A stretch of DNA of 64,000 nt from Oscillospiraceae bacterium (GCA_015065725.1 SVPV01000005.1:30048-94047), one strand, 5' to 3'. Counted from the first letter of the stretch, positions 30,271 to 38,963 are shown. The notes: a model not told the origin generated them from the sequence alone. Numbers and translations are program-made.

Positions 30271-30925
30271 ATTGATAGTAATAGAGGGACTTGACGGCAG
30301 CGGAAAGTCCACACAGTTAAATTTATTACCTAAAAGACTTTTAGAAAAGGGAATAGATGTAAAATCGGTTTCCTTTCCCGATTACGACAATCCGTCAAGC
30401 ACATTAGTTAAAATGTACTTAAAGGGTGATTTCGGTAAAAAGCCCAGTGACGTTAACGCCTATGCCGCATCGGTTTTTTATACCGTTGACAGATACGCCT
30501 CCTTTAAACAGGCTTGGGGAGAATTTTATAATGAGGGCGGCACTATAGTTTCGGGTAGATATACTACTTCAAATGCGGTGCATCAGACCTCAAAGCTTGA
30601 TAAGTCAGAGTGGGAGGGTTTCCTTTCGTGGCTTTATGATTTTGAGTATAATAAGATAGCAATACCAAAGCCCGACTTGGTAATTTTCCTTGATATGCCG
30701 GTTGAGGTTTCGCAAAAGCTTCTTGATACACGCTATACCGAAAACGGCGGCAAAAAGGATATTCACGAATGTGATGTGGACTATCTAAACCGTTGTCGTG
30801 AGGCGGCACGCTTTACGGCAGACTATTCGGGTTGGAGGGTAATACCCTGTGCCGAAAACGGTGAGCCTAGAACTATCGAAGCAATATCTGACGATATTTT
30901 AAACGCTGTTTTAGAGTTGTTTTAA
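30263..30925 (+). CDS. tmk: Thymidylate kinase
   Basis: Phosphorylates dTMP made by ThyX to dTDP. P-loop [12 protein letters not shown] at 8-19, the [10 protein letters not shown] motif with the conserved DRY, and a lid region rich in Arg/Glu. Length 220. It overlaps thyX, so the two steps of dTTP supply are translated together. Divergence from the Bacillus enzyme is noticeable ([17 protein letters not shown] instead of the usual DRY-S--AYQ arrangement), matching a clostridial subgroup. Confidence 0.92.
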   Translation: MGKLIVIEGLDGSGKSTQLNLLPKRLLEKGIDVKSVSFPDYDNPSSTLVKMYLKGDFGKKPSDVNAYAASVFYTVDRYASFKQAWGEFYNEGGTIVSGRYTTSNAVHQTSKLDKSEWEGFLSWLYDFEYNKIAIPKPDLVIFLDMPVEVSQKLLDTRYTENGGKKDIHECDVDYLNRCREAARFTADYSGWRVIPCAENGEPRTIEAISDDILNAVLELF

Positions 30926-30937
30926 CGGAGGACATAA

Positions 30938-31483
30938 ATGGTATATATTTTTTTGGCTGACGGTTTTGAGGAGGCAGAGGCACTAGTGCCACTAGACATT
31001 CTCCGCCGCGGAGGGCTAGAAGTAAAAACGGTGGGTGTTACGGGCAAAAGTGTAACCGGTTCTCACGGAATTACAGTTTTAGCCGATATAGAAAAAACCG
31101 AGGTAGAAAAGAAAAATCTTGAGGCGGTAATTTTGCCAGGCGGACTACCAGGGGCTACAAACCTTGAAAAAGACGAGGTTGTAGGTCACTATATAGATTA
31201 TGCGGCTAGGGAAGGGTTAGTGATAGGTGCTATATGTGCGGCACCTGTAATACTAGGTCATAAAGGTCTTTTAAATGGTAAAAAAGCAATATGTTTTCCT
31301 GGCTTTGAAAAGGAGCTTTCAGGGGCAGAGATAATAGATTTGCCCGCCGTGTGCGACGGAAATATTGTAACCTCTTGGGGTGCAGGCGGTGCCTTTGAAT
31401 TTGGCTTTTCACTGTTAAGTTTAATAACTGGCGATAATGAAAAAACCGCAAATCTTCGTAAAAATATGAAATATCCGCTTTAA
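30938..31483 (+). CDS. DJ-1/PfpI family protein
   Basis: A flavodoxin-like DJ-1 domain of 181 residues: N-terminal LADGFEEAEALVPLDILRRGG with the acidic residue next to the nucleophile, the elbow IGAICAAPVILG with the catalytic Cys, and the C-terminal VTSWGAGGAFEFG. Family members are chaperones, deglycases or glyoxalase-like; the YajL/ThiJ group is closest. GGAGG lies before the ATG. It is 12 bases after tmk and probably in the same transcript. Confidence 0.9.
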   Translation: MVYIFLADGFEEAEALVPLDILRRGGLEVKTVGVTGKSVTGSHGITVLADIEKTEVEKKNLEAVILPGGLPGATNLEKDEVVGHYIDYAAREGLVIGAICAAPVILGHKGLLNGKKAICFPGFEKELSGAEIIDLPAVCDGNIVTSWGAGGAFEFGFSLLSLITGDNEKTANLRKNMKYPL

Positions 31484-31498
31484 CTAGGGGGAAAAACA

Positions 31499-32746
31499 AT
31501 GGACGATAAAGAGTTTTCAAAAGATTTTGAAATAAATGAAGATAATAACTCCACTAATACCGAACAGGATGATTTTGTAATAGGTCAAGGCTTCACAGTT
31601 AGCGAGTATGAGGAGGCTAGCGAGCCTGTAGCCAAGAAAAAATCAGGTCGTAAAAGCGGCGGTACATTTAAAAGCCTTGCTTGGATTTTATGTATTGTTG
31701 TATTGTCGGTAGGAATAGCCTTTGGCGTTATTTATGCAGGTGCCGATTATTTGGGTATCGGCTTTGGCAGAGGCGTAGACTGCCAAATGAACATAGAAAT
31801 GGGTTCTTCTACAAAAGCTATATCTAATGAGCTTAAGGAATGTGGTGCAGTAAAAATACCTCTGCTTTTTAGACTTTATTCAAGGCTTAACGGCTATGAC
31901 AGTCAGTATAAATACGGTCTTTATACCTTTAATAATGAGTTAGGTTACGGCGAGATTGCTACAATGCTCATAACCGAGGGTGCAAAGGCTGAAAGTATAC
32001 GTGTTACAATTCCCGAGGGTACGGGAATTAATGATTACACCAAAAATGTAAACGGCGAAAAGGTAACCGTTAAGGGAATTACCACAATTTTAGAGGAAGC
32101 CGGTGTATGCACAAGAGAGGACTTTTTGGCGGCTCTTAAAACGGTGAGCTTCGATACAGAATTACTTAAAAACGCACAGATTGAAAAAACATATTATAAG
32201 CTTGAGGGGTATCTTTTCCCCGAAACTTATGAGTTTTTTGCCTACGACTCTGCCGAGTGTGCCGAGCTTGTTGTAAAGAAAATGATAGCCGAAACCGAAA
32301 GCAGAATTACAGACGCTATGTACAAGCGTGCAAGAGAAATGGGCTATACTATAAACGAGATAATTACAATGGCATCTATAATACAGATGGAATCGGGTCA
32401 AACTGTTAAGGCTATGCCTGATGTTGCGGCGGTTTTCTATAACAGACTCCGTAGTGAAGATTTTGCAACACTAGGTTCGTCACCGACCTGCTATTACGGT
32501 AACTCTTTTAAGAGTGATGACGGCAGATACGATACCTACAAGGCAAAGGGATTGCCACCCGGACCTCTTTGCTCACCAGGAATTGATGCTATAAAGGCGG
32601 CACTTTATCCAAGTGATAATGACTACTATTACTTTGTTACCGATAAAAACAGTAAGTTCTATTTCCATAAAACTATGGCAGAACAAAACAAAACTATAGC
32701 AAAGCTCCAACAAGGAGATAATTGGGTTTATGAATATTTCGACTAA
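31499..32746 (+). CDS. mltG: Endolytic murein transglycosylase MltG
   Basis: Cuts nascent peptidoglycan in the periplasm-facing membrane surface and sets strand length. An acidic cytoplasmic N-terminus of about 57 residues precedes one transmembrane segment (about 58-80), then a LysM-like part and the YceG domain. The catalytic Glu is E298 in ASIIQMESG (E. coli has ASIVEKET), and the LPPGPLCSPG motif and YYYFVTDKN segment follow. Its end overlaps the U32 gene by 17 bases. The order mltG, U32, PBP resembles the Bacillus yrrL-yrrO-yrrR region. Confidence 0.94.
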   Translation: MDDKEFSKDFEINEDNNSTNTEQDDFVIGQGFTVSEYEEASEPVAKKKSGRKSGGTFKSLAWILCIVVLSVGIAFGVIYAGADYLGIGFGRGVDCQMNIEMGSSTKAISNELKECGAVKIPLLFRLYSRLNGYDSQYKYGLYTFNNELGYGEIATMLITEGAKAESIRVTIPEGTGINDYTKNVNGEKVTVKGITTILEEAGVCTREDFLAALKTVSFDTELLKNAQIEKTYYKLEGYLFPETYEFFAYDSAECAELVVKKMIAETESRITDAMYKRAREMGYTINEIITMASIIQMESGQTVKAMPDVAAVFYNRLRSEDFATLGSSPTCYYGNSFKSDDGRYDTYKAKGLPPGPLCSPGIDAIKAALYPSDNDYYYFVTDKNSKFYFHKTMAEQNKTIAKLQQGDNWVYEYFD

Positions 32747-33971
32747 TAACGGCTTACTCCCCGAGCTTCTGTGTCCCGCGGGCGATTTGCCGCGTCTTAA
32801 AACTGCGGTAGATTTCGGTGCTGACGCGGTGTATCTTGCAGGGCAAGAGTTTGGTATGCGAACAGCCTCCGCAAACTTTTCGAAGGATGATTTAAAAGAG
32901 GGGATTGACTACGCACATAAAAAGGGCGTTCGGGTGCATATTACCTGTAACACTCTTCCTCACGAGGATGAAATTAGACGTCTGCCCGAGTTTTTAGAGT
33001 ATGTAGACAGCATTGGTGCAGATGCAGTAATTTCAGGCGACCTTGGCACAATAGAAATGGTTAAAAAGTATGCACCTCACTGCGAGCTTCACGCTTCGGT
33101 GCAGTCGGGCATAGTAAATAGCGAAACTGCAAATGTGCTTTATAATATGGGTGCTAAACGTGTTGTGCTTGCGAGGGAACTCAGTTTAGAGGAAATAGCA
33201 AAAATTCGTGCAAACACCCCTAAAGAGCTTGAACTTGAGTGCTTTATTCACGGTGCTATGTGTGTTTCCTATTCGGGCAGATGCTTGCTTTCAAGCTATA
33301 TGACGGGTAGGGACGCTAATCGCGGCGACTGTGCACAGCCTTGCCGTTGGAGTTATTCTCTTATGGAGCAAACTCGCGGCGGTCAGCTTTTTGATATTAC
33401 CGAGACAGAGAAGGGAACTTATATTTTAAATGCTAATGATATGTGTATGGCAGAGCATTTAAACCGCCTTGCCGATATAGGTGTTAGCAGTTTTAAAATC
33501 GAGGGTAGGGCAAAAACAGAATATTATGTAGCCGTTACAACTAATGCGTATAGAGGTGCGGTAGACAGTCTTAAAAACAGGACTGACGACTGGAAGGTGC
33601 CTTCGTGGGTGCTTGATGAGCTTAATAAAATCAGCCATAGAACATATTCTACAGGCTTTTATTTTGGAACACCCCAAAACGCCCAAACCTATCTGAATGC
33701 CGGCTATCTTCGCGATTACGCAATAGCTGCGATAGTTACAGGCTATGAGGACGGCTGCGTGACCGCAATACTTAAAAACAAATTTTTAAAAGGCACAGAG
33801 CTTGACTGTCTTGAAGCCGAGCAGATACCCTTTAAGATTTCTACCGACAATCTTTTAGATGAAAACGGTCTTAATATAGATATGGCAAACCGACCTATGA
33901 TGACAATAAAAATCCCCTTTGAGCGTCCTGTTAAGGTAGGCTCAATGCTTCGAATGAAAGTAGAAGATTAA
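32730..33971 (+). CDS. U32 family protein, TrhP-like tRNA hydroxylation factor
   Basis: U32 'peptidase' domain of 413 residues. LLCPAGDLPRLKTAVDFGAD opens the barrel, and the family signature ECFIHGAMCVSYSGRC-LSS lies near residues 168-185, with more cysteines (GDCAQPCRW) that may hold an iron-sulfur cluster. The closest characterised relatives by size and motif are TrhP/YegQ and YrrO, which hydroxylate U34 of tRNA from prephenate. Protease activity is doubtful. AAGGAG lies in the end of mltG. The specific function is inference. Confidence 0.87.
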   Translation: MNISTNNGLLPELLCPAGDLPRLKTAVDFGADAVYLAGQEFGMRTASANFSKDDLKEGIDYAHKKGVRVHITCNTLPHEDEIRRLPEFLEYVDSIGADAVISGDLGTIEMVKKYAPHCELHASVQSGIVNSETANVLYNMGAKRVVLARELSLEEIAKIRANTPKELELECFIHGAMCVSYSGRCLLSSYMTGRDANRGDCAQPCRWSYSLMEQTRGGQLFDITETEKGTYILNANDMCMAEHLNRLADIGVSSFKIEGRAKTEYYVAVTTNAYRGAVDSLKNRTDDWKVPSWVLDELNKISHRTYSTGFYFGTPQNAQTYLNAGYLRDYAIAAIVTGYEDGCVTAILKNKFLKGTELDCLEAEQIPFKISTDNLLDENGLNIDMANRPMMTIKIPFERPVKVGSMLRMKVED

Positions 33972-33976
33972 GAATT

Positions 33977-34033
33977 AAAAATCACTCTGCTGTTAATACT
34001 TTTAATAGTCAAATTAACGGCAGGGTGATTTTT
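33977..34033 (+). terminator. 21-bp terminator-like stem ending at the PBP start codon
   Basis: Bases 33977-33997 pair without a gap with 34013-34033 (21 bp, two G-U pairs) around a 15-base loop that holds a further 3-bp stem. Six T follow on the 3' arm and run straight into ATG 34035. The only plausible ribosome site (CAGGGTG, 34021-34027) is inside the 3' arm. It can act as terminator for the mltG-U32 unit and mask the PBP ribosome site. Confidence 0.75.
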
Positions 34034-34034
34034 T

Positions 34035-35642
34035 ATGCAAAAACCAAAAATTAGTGATAAAATATCCTTTGATATTAGAGTGGTAGTATGCTTTTTTCTC
34101 GTAATGGTGGGTTTTTTAAGTTGTATTTTAAGAATTGTGGTAATAGCCAGCGGCAACTACAAACAAGCACAGACCGAGCAGAGCAGTTACCGAATAGAAA
34201 TAGGAAGTGTCAGAGGTACAATATACGACTGTAACCGTATTCCTATTACCAATGCAAAAACAAAGGAGATAGCGGCGGTAATACCAGGGAAAGCATCCTT
34301 TAATTTCCTTTGCGAAAAGGTGTCAGAGCAGGATAGACTAGAGCTTAAAGAAAAGCTTTCAAAGCAGACTCCCTTTTTAATAGAGGTGAACGAGCAGGTT
34401 AAGGGTGAGGGTATGCTATCGGCAACTCAATATATCAATGACTATAAAGATATGCCTGCGGCACATATAATAGGCTACGTTGATAGTGAGGGACATGGTG
34501 TTTCGGGACTTCAAAAGGCGTATGACCAGCTTCTTTATTCAAGCAGTAAGGTTTCGGCGGTATTTAAAACCGACGGCAGAGGCACAGTTTTATTGGGCGA
34601 GGAAATAGAGATAGAAGATAATACTGAGGTAATAGCAAGCGGTGTTGTAAGCACAATAGATATAAATATACAAACGGCAGTAGAAAAGGTTTCTCAAAAA
34701 ATGCAAAAGGGGGCCATTATTGTAGCAGAGGCAGAAAGCGGAAAAATTAGAGCAATGGTAAGCCGACCTACTTATGACGTAACAAATGTTGCTGATTATT
34801 TAAATAGAGAGGATTCACCGCTTTTAAACAGATGCCTTTCTTCATATAATGTAGGCTCAATTTTTAAGCCGTGCGTTGCGGCAGCTGCCATTGAAAATCT
34901 AGAATCTGATTACAGTATAACCTGTAACGGATTTGAAACCATAACCGACCGAAAATTTGCCTGTCACGAAAGAAACGGACACGGTATTGTAAATTTAAAA
35001 AAGGCAATAAGTCATTCCTGTAATGTGTTTTTTTATAATATGGCACTAAAGCTAGGTGCCGATTCAGTTTACAGTATGGCATCGTCTCTTTGGTTTGGGC
35101 AGAGAATAAAGCTTTGTGACGGAATATACACCTCGGCAGGGGTTCTCACTAAAAGAACACAGCTTCAAAATGATGCCGAGCTTGCTAATTTAAGTATAGG
35201 TCAGGGCAGACTGCTTTTAACGCCTGTTTCTATGCTTACGCTTTATTCTGCAATAGCAGGAGACGGAAGCTACCGCTTGCCTACTTTAATAGAGGGAGTT
35301 TTAAAGGACGGTAGTTTTAAAAAGGAAGAGGAAGTTCTGAAAACTAGGGTTATGAGTGATAATACCGCCGCTAGACTTCGCGAGGATTTAGTAGAGGTAA
35401 TAAAAAGCGGTACGGGTTCTGCGGCAAGCCCTAAAAGCTGTAGTGCGGCAGGCAAAACTGCAACGGCACAAACGGGCAAATATAAAAACGGCGTTGAAAT
35501 TACACATAGTTGGTTTTGCGGATTTTTTCCTGCAGAAAACCCAAAATATGTAGCTGTGGTTATGGTAGAGTCGGGTGTAGGCTCTGCAGAAATTTTCTCA
35601 AACATAGCCGACAGTATAGCAAAAGAAAGCCCTGAATTTTAA
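34035..35642 (+). CDS. Class B penicillin-binding protein (transpeptidase), PbpI/SpoVD-like
   Basis: A membrane-anchored D,D-transpeptidase of 535 residues: short cytoplasmic N-terminus, one membrane segment (about 14-39), the RGTIYDCN pedestal motif, and a transpeptidase domain with S275-x-x-K278 (GSIFKP) and S328-C-N330. The third motif reads K474-T-A (GKTATAQ) where nearly all PBPs have KTG; the GCA codon is at 35460-35462. The start codon abuts a terminator-like hairpin and the ribosome site CAGGGTG is in its 3' arm. Neighbour order suggests the counterpart of Bacillus pbpI (yrrR). The role may be in sporulation or septal wall synthesis. Confidence 0.9.
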   Translation: MQKPKISDKISFDIRVVVCFFLVMVGFLSCILRIVVIASGNYKQAQTEQSSYRIEIGSVRGTIYDCNRIPITNAKTKEIAAVIPGKASFNFLCEKVSEQDRLELKEKLSKQTPFLIEVNEQVKGEGMLSATQYINDYKDMPAAHIIGYVDSEGHGVSGLQKAYDQLLYSSSKVSAVFKTDGRGTVLLGEEIEIEDNTEVIASGVVSTIDINIQTAVEKVSQKMQKGAIIVAEAESGKIRAMVSRPTYDVTNVADYLNREDSPLLNRCLSSYNVGSIFKPCVAAAAIENLESDYSITCNGFETITDRKFACHERNGHGIVNLKKAISHSCNVFFYNMALKLGADSVYSMASSLWFGQRIKLCDGIYTSAGVLTKRTQLQNDAELANLSIGQGRLLLTPVSMLTLYSAIAGDGSYRLPTLIEGVLKDGSFKKEEEVLKTRVMSDNTAARLREDLVEVIKSGTGSAASPKSCSAAGKTATAQTGKYKNGVEITHSWFCGFFPAENPKYVAVVMVESGVGSAEIFSNIADSIAKESPEF

Positions 35643-35656
35643 AGTTCAGGGCTTTC
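35625..35656. terminator. Terminator overlapping the PBP stop codon
   Basis: A 12-bp stem (35625-35636 with 35645-35656) whose loop holds the TAA of the PBP gene. It is symmetric, so it can serve both this gene and the convergent U32 gene on the minus strand. Confidence 0.8.
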
Positions 35657-35670
35657 TTTATGAATTTTAT

Positions 35671-37728
35671 TTAAAGTACCGAGCGATAGTAAAGACCGCG
35701 AGTGTATTTGTTTTTAAAAGCACCGCCGTTTTTATACATATCGATAATATTCGATATATCGTTTTGGCTTTCGTCGGTGAAGTATAAAAGTAAATAGTCA
35801 AGACCTTTACATTCTGAAAGTCGGTCGGCAAGCCAAATAGGCAGAGAATTGTAAAGCTCCGAAAAACCTGCTCGGCATTTAATAGGAAAGCTTATATCCT
35901 TGCGGTCGGTAATAACTGAATTGCGGTTGCAGGTCTTACATTCAGTACCGTTAGCGGCAGGGCAGTTTCTCATAAGCATAAGGGGAAGTCTGCCGTAAGC
36001 AAATATACCTTTTTCGGTCGAGGTTTTAAGTTTTACTATGTCACTTAAAAGCAGTTCAGGTGAAAGGGTTATTTTATCTACACCCATATTTTTTAAGGCG
36101 TTTACAGTTTCACTGTTTGCCGCATTAAGACCCGTACCGCCTATGATTTTAAAGCCTAGCTCATTTGCGATTTTAACCGCCGCCAAATTGCCACAACAGG
36201 CATAATTAAAGCCGTTTTTTGAAAATTCTAAAAGACGGTTTTTAATGTATTTTTCGCTTAAAATACCACGCGGAATATCAACAATTAATTCTAGCCTTTC
36301 AGGCAGATTTGTCGGAATTTCACTTTCAAGCGGAAGCATAACGCCGTCTAAATTTTCTATATTTTCGGGCAACTGCTCGGTGCTTTCAAATCTTGCTATC
36401 AAATATGGTGTTTTTGTAGAATTATCATATTCGGTATTGTTTAGAATATCAAACGTTTCATATTTTATTATGCTTGACCTAATGTCGTTAAGCTTTTCTA
36501 CCGCTTCTCTTCGAAGTGCGTTGATTGTAGAAGACGGAACAAATAGATTATCGTCTATATAAACGTCGCAAGTATCTGCGTAGTATGGTGTTCCGCCAAG
36601 CTTTGAAAGATTTGTTTTAACACTATCAAACTCTGTAGGTCTTTGCTTTGCAGTTTCGGGTATACCGCCTGTGACTTTAACGGTGTTTTTTGTGTCTTTA
36701 AGCTCTAACAAAATAGGCTCGCCGCGTTTAATTGTGGCGGTTATGTTTATCGGTACACACTGTCTTTCGTTTCGGTAAATTTCATGTATTATAGGAAAAG
36801 CATCGCTTGCCGAAACTACATCTTCGCGTGTTCTTGTACCGAACATAGCTTTGCCTGTTTTTTCGGTAAAGTAACCGTCTGTAAAGCCCGAGCGTGAAAA
36901 AACATCACGTAAAAGCTTTGAAAGGTTTTCGGGTACAAACCCGTTATCTACAGCACTCCTACATGCAGATGTTGCGACGGCAACATATTCGGGACGTTTC
37001 ATTCTGCCTTCAATTTTAAGGGAGGCAACGCCTATATCAATTAACTCATTAATATGCGAAAAAAGTGATAAATCTTTAAGGCTTAGGTCATAACCTGTGC
37101 CACCCTCTACGCCAAAGGGCAATCTACAAGGTCCCGCACACAGTCCTCTGTTTCCGCTTCTAGAGCCTAGCATCGCGGATAAAAGACATTGTCCCGAAAC
37201 CGACATACACAAGGCACCATGTACAAAAACTTCAACCGTCATATCAAGCTTTTTTGCCTCTAAACAAATTTCTTTTATAGCATTCAATGATAATTCTCTT
37301 GCTACAACCACCCTAGTAATACCAAGCTTTTTAAGCGGCAAAAGGGCAGAGGGTGACATAACCGTCATTTGTGTAGAGGCGTGTAGCGGTAGGTCAGGTA
37401 TAGCCTTATGCACAAGTCTTAAGAGACCTAAATCGGCAATAATAACGCCGTCAATTCCAGAGCCAGCCGCCTGTTTTACAAACTCCAGAGCATCATAAAG
37501 CTCGTCTTCGCGTAGCATTATATTAAGGGTAAGGTATACCTTTACCCCGCGTATATGACAATATTTAACGGCGTCCTCTAGCTCACCGATAGAAAAGTTT
37601 TCGGCATTTCGTCTGGCACTATAGTGCTTCCCGCCAAGGTAAACTGCATCTGCACCCGAGCGTACGGCGGCATATAGCGATTCTCTTGAACCTGCGGGAG
37701 ATAATACCTCAATAGGAGAATTATTCAT
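35671..37728 (-). CDS. Long U32 family protein with C-terminal extension, RlhA-like
   Basis: U32 domain (EVLSPAGSRESLYAAVRSGAD, signature EVFVHGALCMSVSGQCLLS near residue 170, GLCAGPCRLPF) followed by the long C-terminal part (DUF3656-like) with another CPAANGTECKTC cysteine cluster. Start set at ATG 37728, which overlaps the zapA stop by 8 bases and leaves 685 residues; a 7-residue longer frame from 37749 lacks a ribosome site. RlhA in E. coli, of similar layout, hydroxylates C2501 of 23S rRNA. That function is inference here. It is the second U32 gene within 5 kb. Confidence 0.86.
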   Translation of the reverse strand: MNNSPIEVLSPAGSRESLYAAVRSGADAVYLGGKHYSARRNAENFSIGELEDAVKYCHIRGVKVYLTLNIMLREDELYDALEFVKQAAGSGIDGVIIADLGLLRLVHKAIPDLPLHASTQMTVMSPSALLPLKKLGITRVVVARELSLNAIKEICLEAKKLDMTVEVFVHGALCMSVSGQCLLSAMLGSRSGNRGLCAGPCRLPFGVEGGTGYDLSLKDLSLFSHINELIDIGVASLKIEGRMKRPEYVAVATSACRSAVDNGFVPENLSKLLRDVFSRSGFTDGYFTEKTGKAMFGTRTREDVVSASDAFPIIHEIYRNERQCVPINITATIKRGEPILLELKDTKNTVKVTGGIPETAKQRPTEFDSVKTNLSKLGGTPYYADTCDVYIDDNLFVPSSTINALRREAVEKLNDIRSSIIKYETFDILNNTEYDNSTKTPYLIARFESTEQLPENIENLDGVMLPLESEIPTNLPERLELIVDIPRGILSEKYIKNRLLEFSKNGFNYACCGNLAAVKIANELGFKIIGGTGLNAANSETVNALKNMGVDKITLSPELLLSDIVKLKTSTEKGIFAYGRLPLMLMRNCPAANGTECKTCNRNSVITDRKDISFPIKCRAGFSELYNSLPIWLADRLSECKGLDYLLLYFTDESQNDISNIIDMYKNGGAFKNKYTRGLYYRSVL

Positions 37729-38041
37729 ATATATCGTCGTTTTCCTCATTTAAAAATTGGACTGAATCAGCAACACTTTTTGCAATGGCGTATTGCTCGG
37801 TCATATCGTCAAGTTTTCGGCGTAGCTCTGCGTTTTCAAGTTCCGCCTTTTTTGCGGCATCAGCAGCATCCATAGCGGCAAGAACTGCAATCATAGTCGT
37901 CGAAAGAAACGGGTTTTGCTTGGCTAACGCGTCCATTTTATGATCAAGCTCGCGACCAAGACTTTCTATGTATTCTGCACTGTCCTCGCTCATAATAGAA
38001 TAGGTAATACCGCCAACTACAAATCTAATTTTGTTTAGCAT
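37721..38041 (-). CDS. zapA: Cell division protein ZapA
   Basis: Small FtsZ-bundling factor. The N-terminal ZapA fold (KIRFVVGGITYSIMSEDSAEYIESLGRELD) is followed by a helical coiled coil over residues 50-95. At 106 residues it is the normal size. GGAGG is upstream. It runs into the long U32 gene with an ATGAATAA overlap, a pairing common in Clostridia. Confidence 0.88.
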   Translation of the reverse strand: MLNKIRFVVGGITYSIMSEDSAEYIESLGRELDHKMDALAKQNPFLSTTMIAVLAAMDAADAAKKAELENAELRRKLDDMTEQYAIAKSVADSVQFLNEENDDIYE

Positions 38042-38148
38042 AATATTCCTCCAAACAAATTTTAACTGTCACCTATATAATAAACCATTTTTGACAAAAT
38101 ATAAAGACTTTTTTACATTGTTTTTTAAAAAAAGCGTTTGATTTTCGG

Positions 38149-38177
38149 TTGACTTTGATTGTGCGGTAGTGTAGAAT
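38149..38177 (+). promoter_or_regulatory. Sigma-A promoter of tRNA-Arg
   Basis: TTGACT (38149-38154), 17-base spacer, TAGAAT (38172-38177), with the tRNA 25 bases further on. Confidence 0.75.
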
Positions 38178-38202
38178 ATATAAGTAAAATGTAACATTGT
38201 AT

Positions 38203-38277
38203 GCCCCCTTAGTTAAATGGATATAATAAACCCCTCCTAAGGGTTAGTTATGCGTTCGATTCGCGTAGGGGGTGCCA
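38203..38277 (+). tRNA. tRNA-Arg (anticodon CCT)
   Basis: The cloverleaf closes: acceptor 38203-38209 with 38267-38273, anticodon stem AACCC/GGGTT with loop CTCCTAA, T-loop TTCGATT, discriminator G and encoded CCA (38275-38277). It reads AGG codons. The first acceptor pair is G-U rather than G-C, slightly unusual. Confidence 0.95.
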
Positions 38278-38280
38278 AAA

Positions 38281-38398
38281 GCGGCGAAGTAAACTTCGCC
38301 TAAAAGAAGAAAGAATAGAGAATAAATAAGAAATAATAAACTTGCGGCTTCGCCGCTTTAATTATTAATTATTCTTTATTCTTTTTTATTTATTCTTT
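38281..38398 (+). repeat. Self-complementary repeat block between tRNA-Arg and the four-helix gene
   Basis: Four bases after the tRNA, GCGGCGAAG (38281-38289) can pair either with CTTCGCC (38294-38300) or with CTTCGCCGC (38348-38356), which itself forms a GCGGC-TTC-GCCGC hairpin (38344-38356). Around that hairpin, AT-rich arms AAAGAATA... (from 38310) and ...TTTATTCTTT (to 38398) form an imperfect long inverted repeat. The base composition differs sharply from the flanks. It has the look of a small mobile or repeat-borne cassette. Confidence 0.65.
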
Positions 38399-38416
38399 AA
38401 AAAAGGATGTTAAATT

Positions 38417-38773
38417 ATGAAAAAAGAAAATCCACTACTCGACAAATCTCTACTTTTTGCTGCACGCATAATAAAATTAAATAAATATCTTCTTAAGGAA
38501 AAGAAAGAACATATTATTTCAAAACAAATCATTCGCAGTGCGACCTCCATTGGTGCTAATGCAAACGAAGCAATTTATGGTGTTAGTAAGGCGGATTTTA
38601 TTGCTAAGCTTCAAATTTCATTAAAGGAAACCGCAGAAACGGAATATTGGCTTAGATTACTCGTATTGTCCGAGTATATATCCGAAACCGAAGGGAAATC
38701 TTTGCTTGATGATTGCCTTGAAATAAAAAGAATTTTAATTTCCACATTAAATACAGCTAAAGAAAACAAATAA
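38417..38773 (+). CDS. Four-helix-bundle protein (S23/IVS-like)
   Basis: A 118-residue all-helical protein. The pattern of FAARIIKLNKYL, the conserved IIRSATSIGANANEAIYGVSKADFIAKLQISLKETAETEYWLRLL core and a C-terminal ECE-like helix is that of the four-helix-bundle family first found in 23S rRNA intervening sequences. Members tend to bind nucleic acid and are often stand-alone genes in variable places. AAAGGA precedes the ATG. Upstream is a repeat block next to tRNA-Arg, downstream two hairpins, which together suggest an inserted cassette. Its role is unknown. Confidence 0.88.
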   Translation: MKKENPLLDKSLLFAARIIKLNKYLLKEKKEHIISKQIIRSATSIGANANEAIYGVSKADFIAKLQISLKETAETEYWLRLLVLSEYISETEGKSLLDDCLEIKRILISTLNTAKENK

Positions 38774-38777
38774 ACCA

Positions 38778-38809
38778 AGTGCCGAGAAACCTTGATTTCT
38801 CGGCACTTT
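38778..38809 (+). terminator. Terminator of the four-helix-bundle gene
   Basis: A perfect 13-bp stem (38778-38790 with 38797-38809) followed by a T-rich stretch. A second, weaker hairpin CACTCA/TGAGTG with GGTTTT follows at 38824-38846. The remaining 117 bases to 38963 show no gene. Confidence 0.85.
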
Positions 38810-38963
38810 TACTTTTTATTGTTCACTCATTTTATTGAGTGGGTTTTAAATCTGTATAATAGCAAAACATAATTGAATTGTGAACATATCCCGCACAAAA
38901 TCTTACTAATTGCGATTATCAGAAAATCGGCGTTTTTGTTGTACAGATTACTAGTTATTATAA

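Noticed and set aside
38344..38356. GCGGC-TTC-GCCGC hairpin as the tRNA-Arg terminator
   Set aside because: It is too far from the tRNA and has no T-run directly after it; better explained as the centre of the AT-rich inverted repeat.
38417..38773. Four-helix-bundle gene as half of a toxin-antitoxin pair
   Set aside because: No second small gene adjoins it; one side is a repeat block and the other a terminator.
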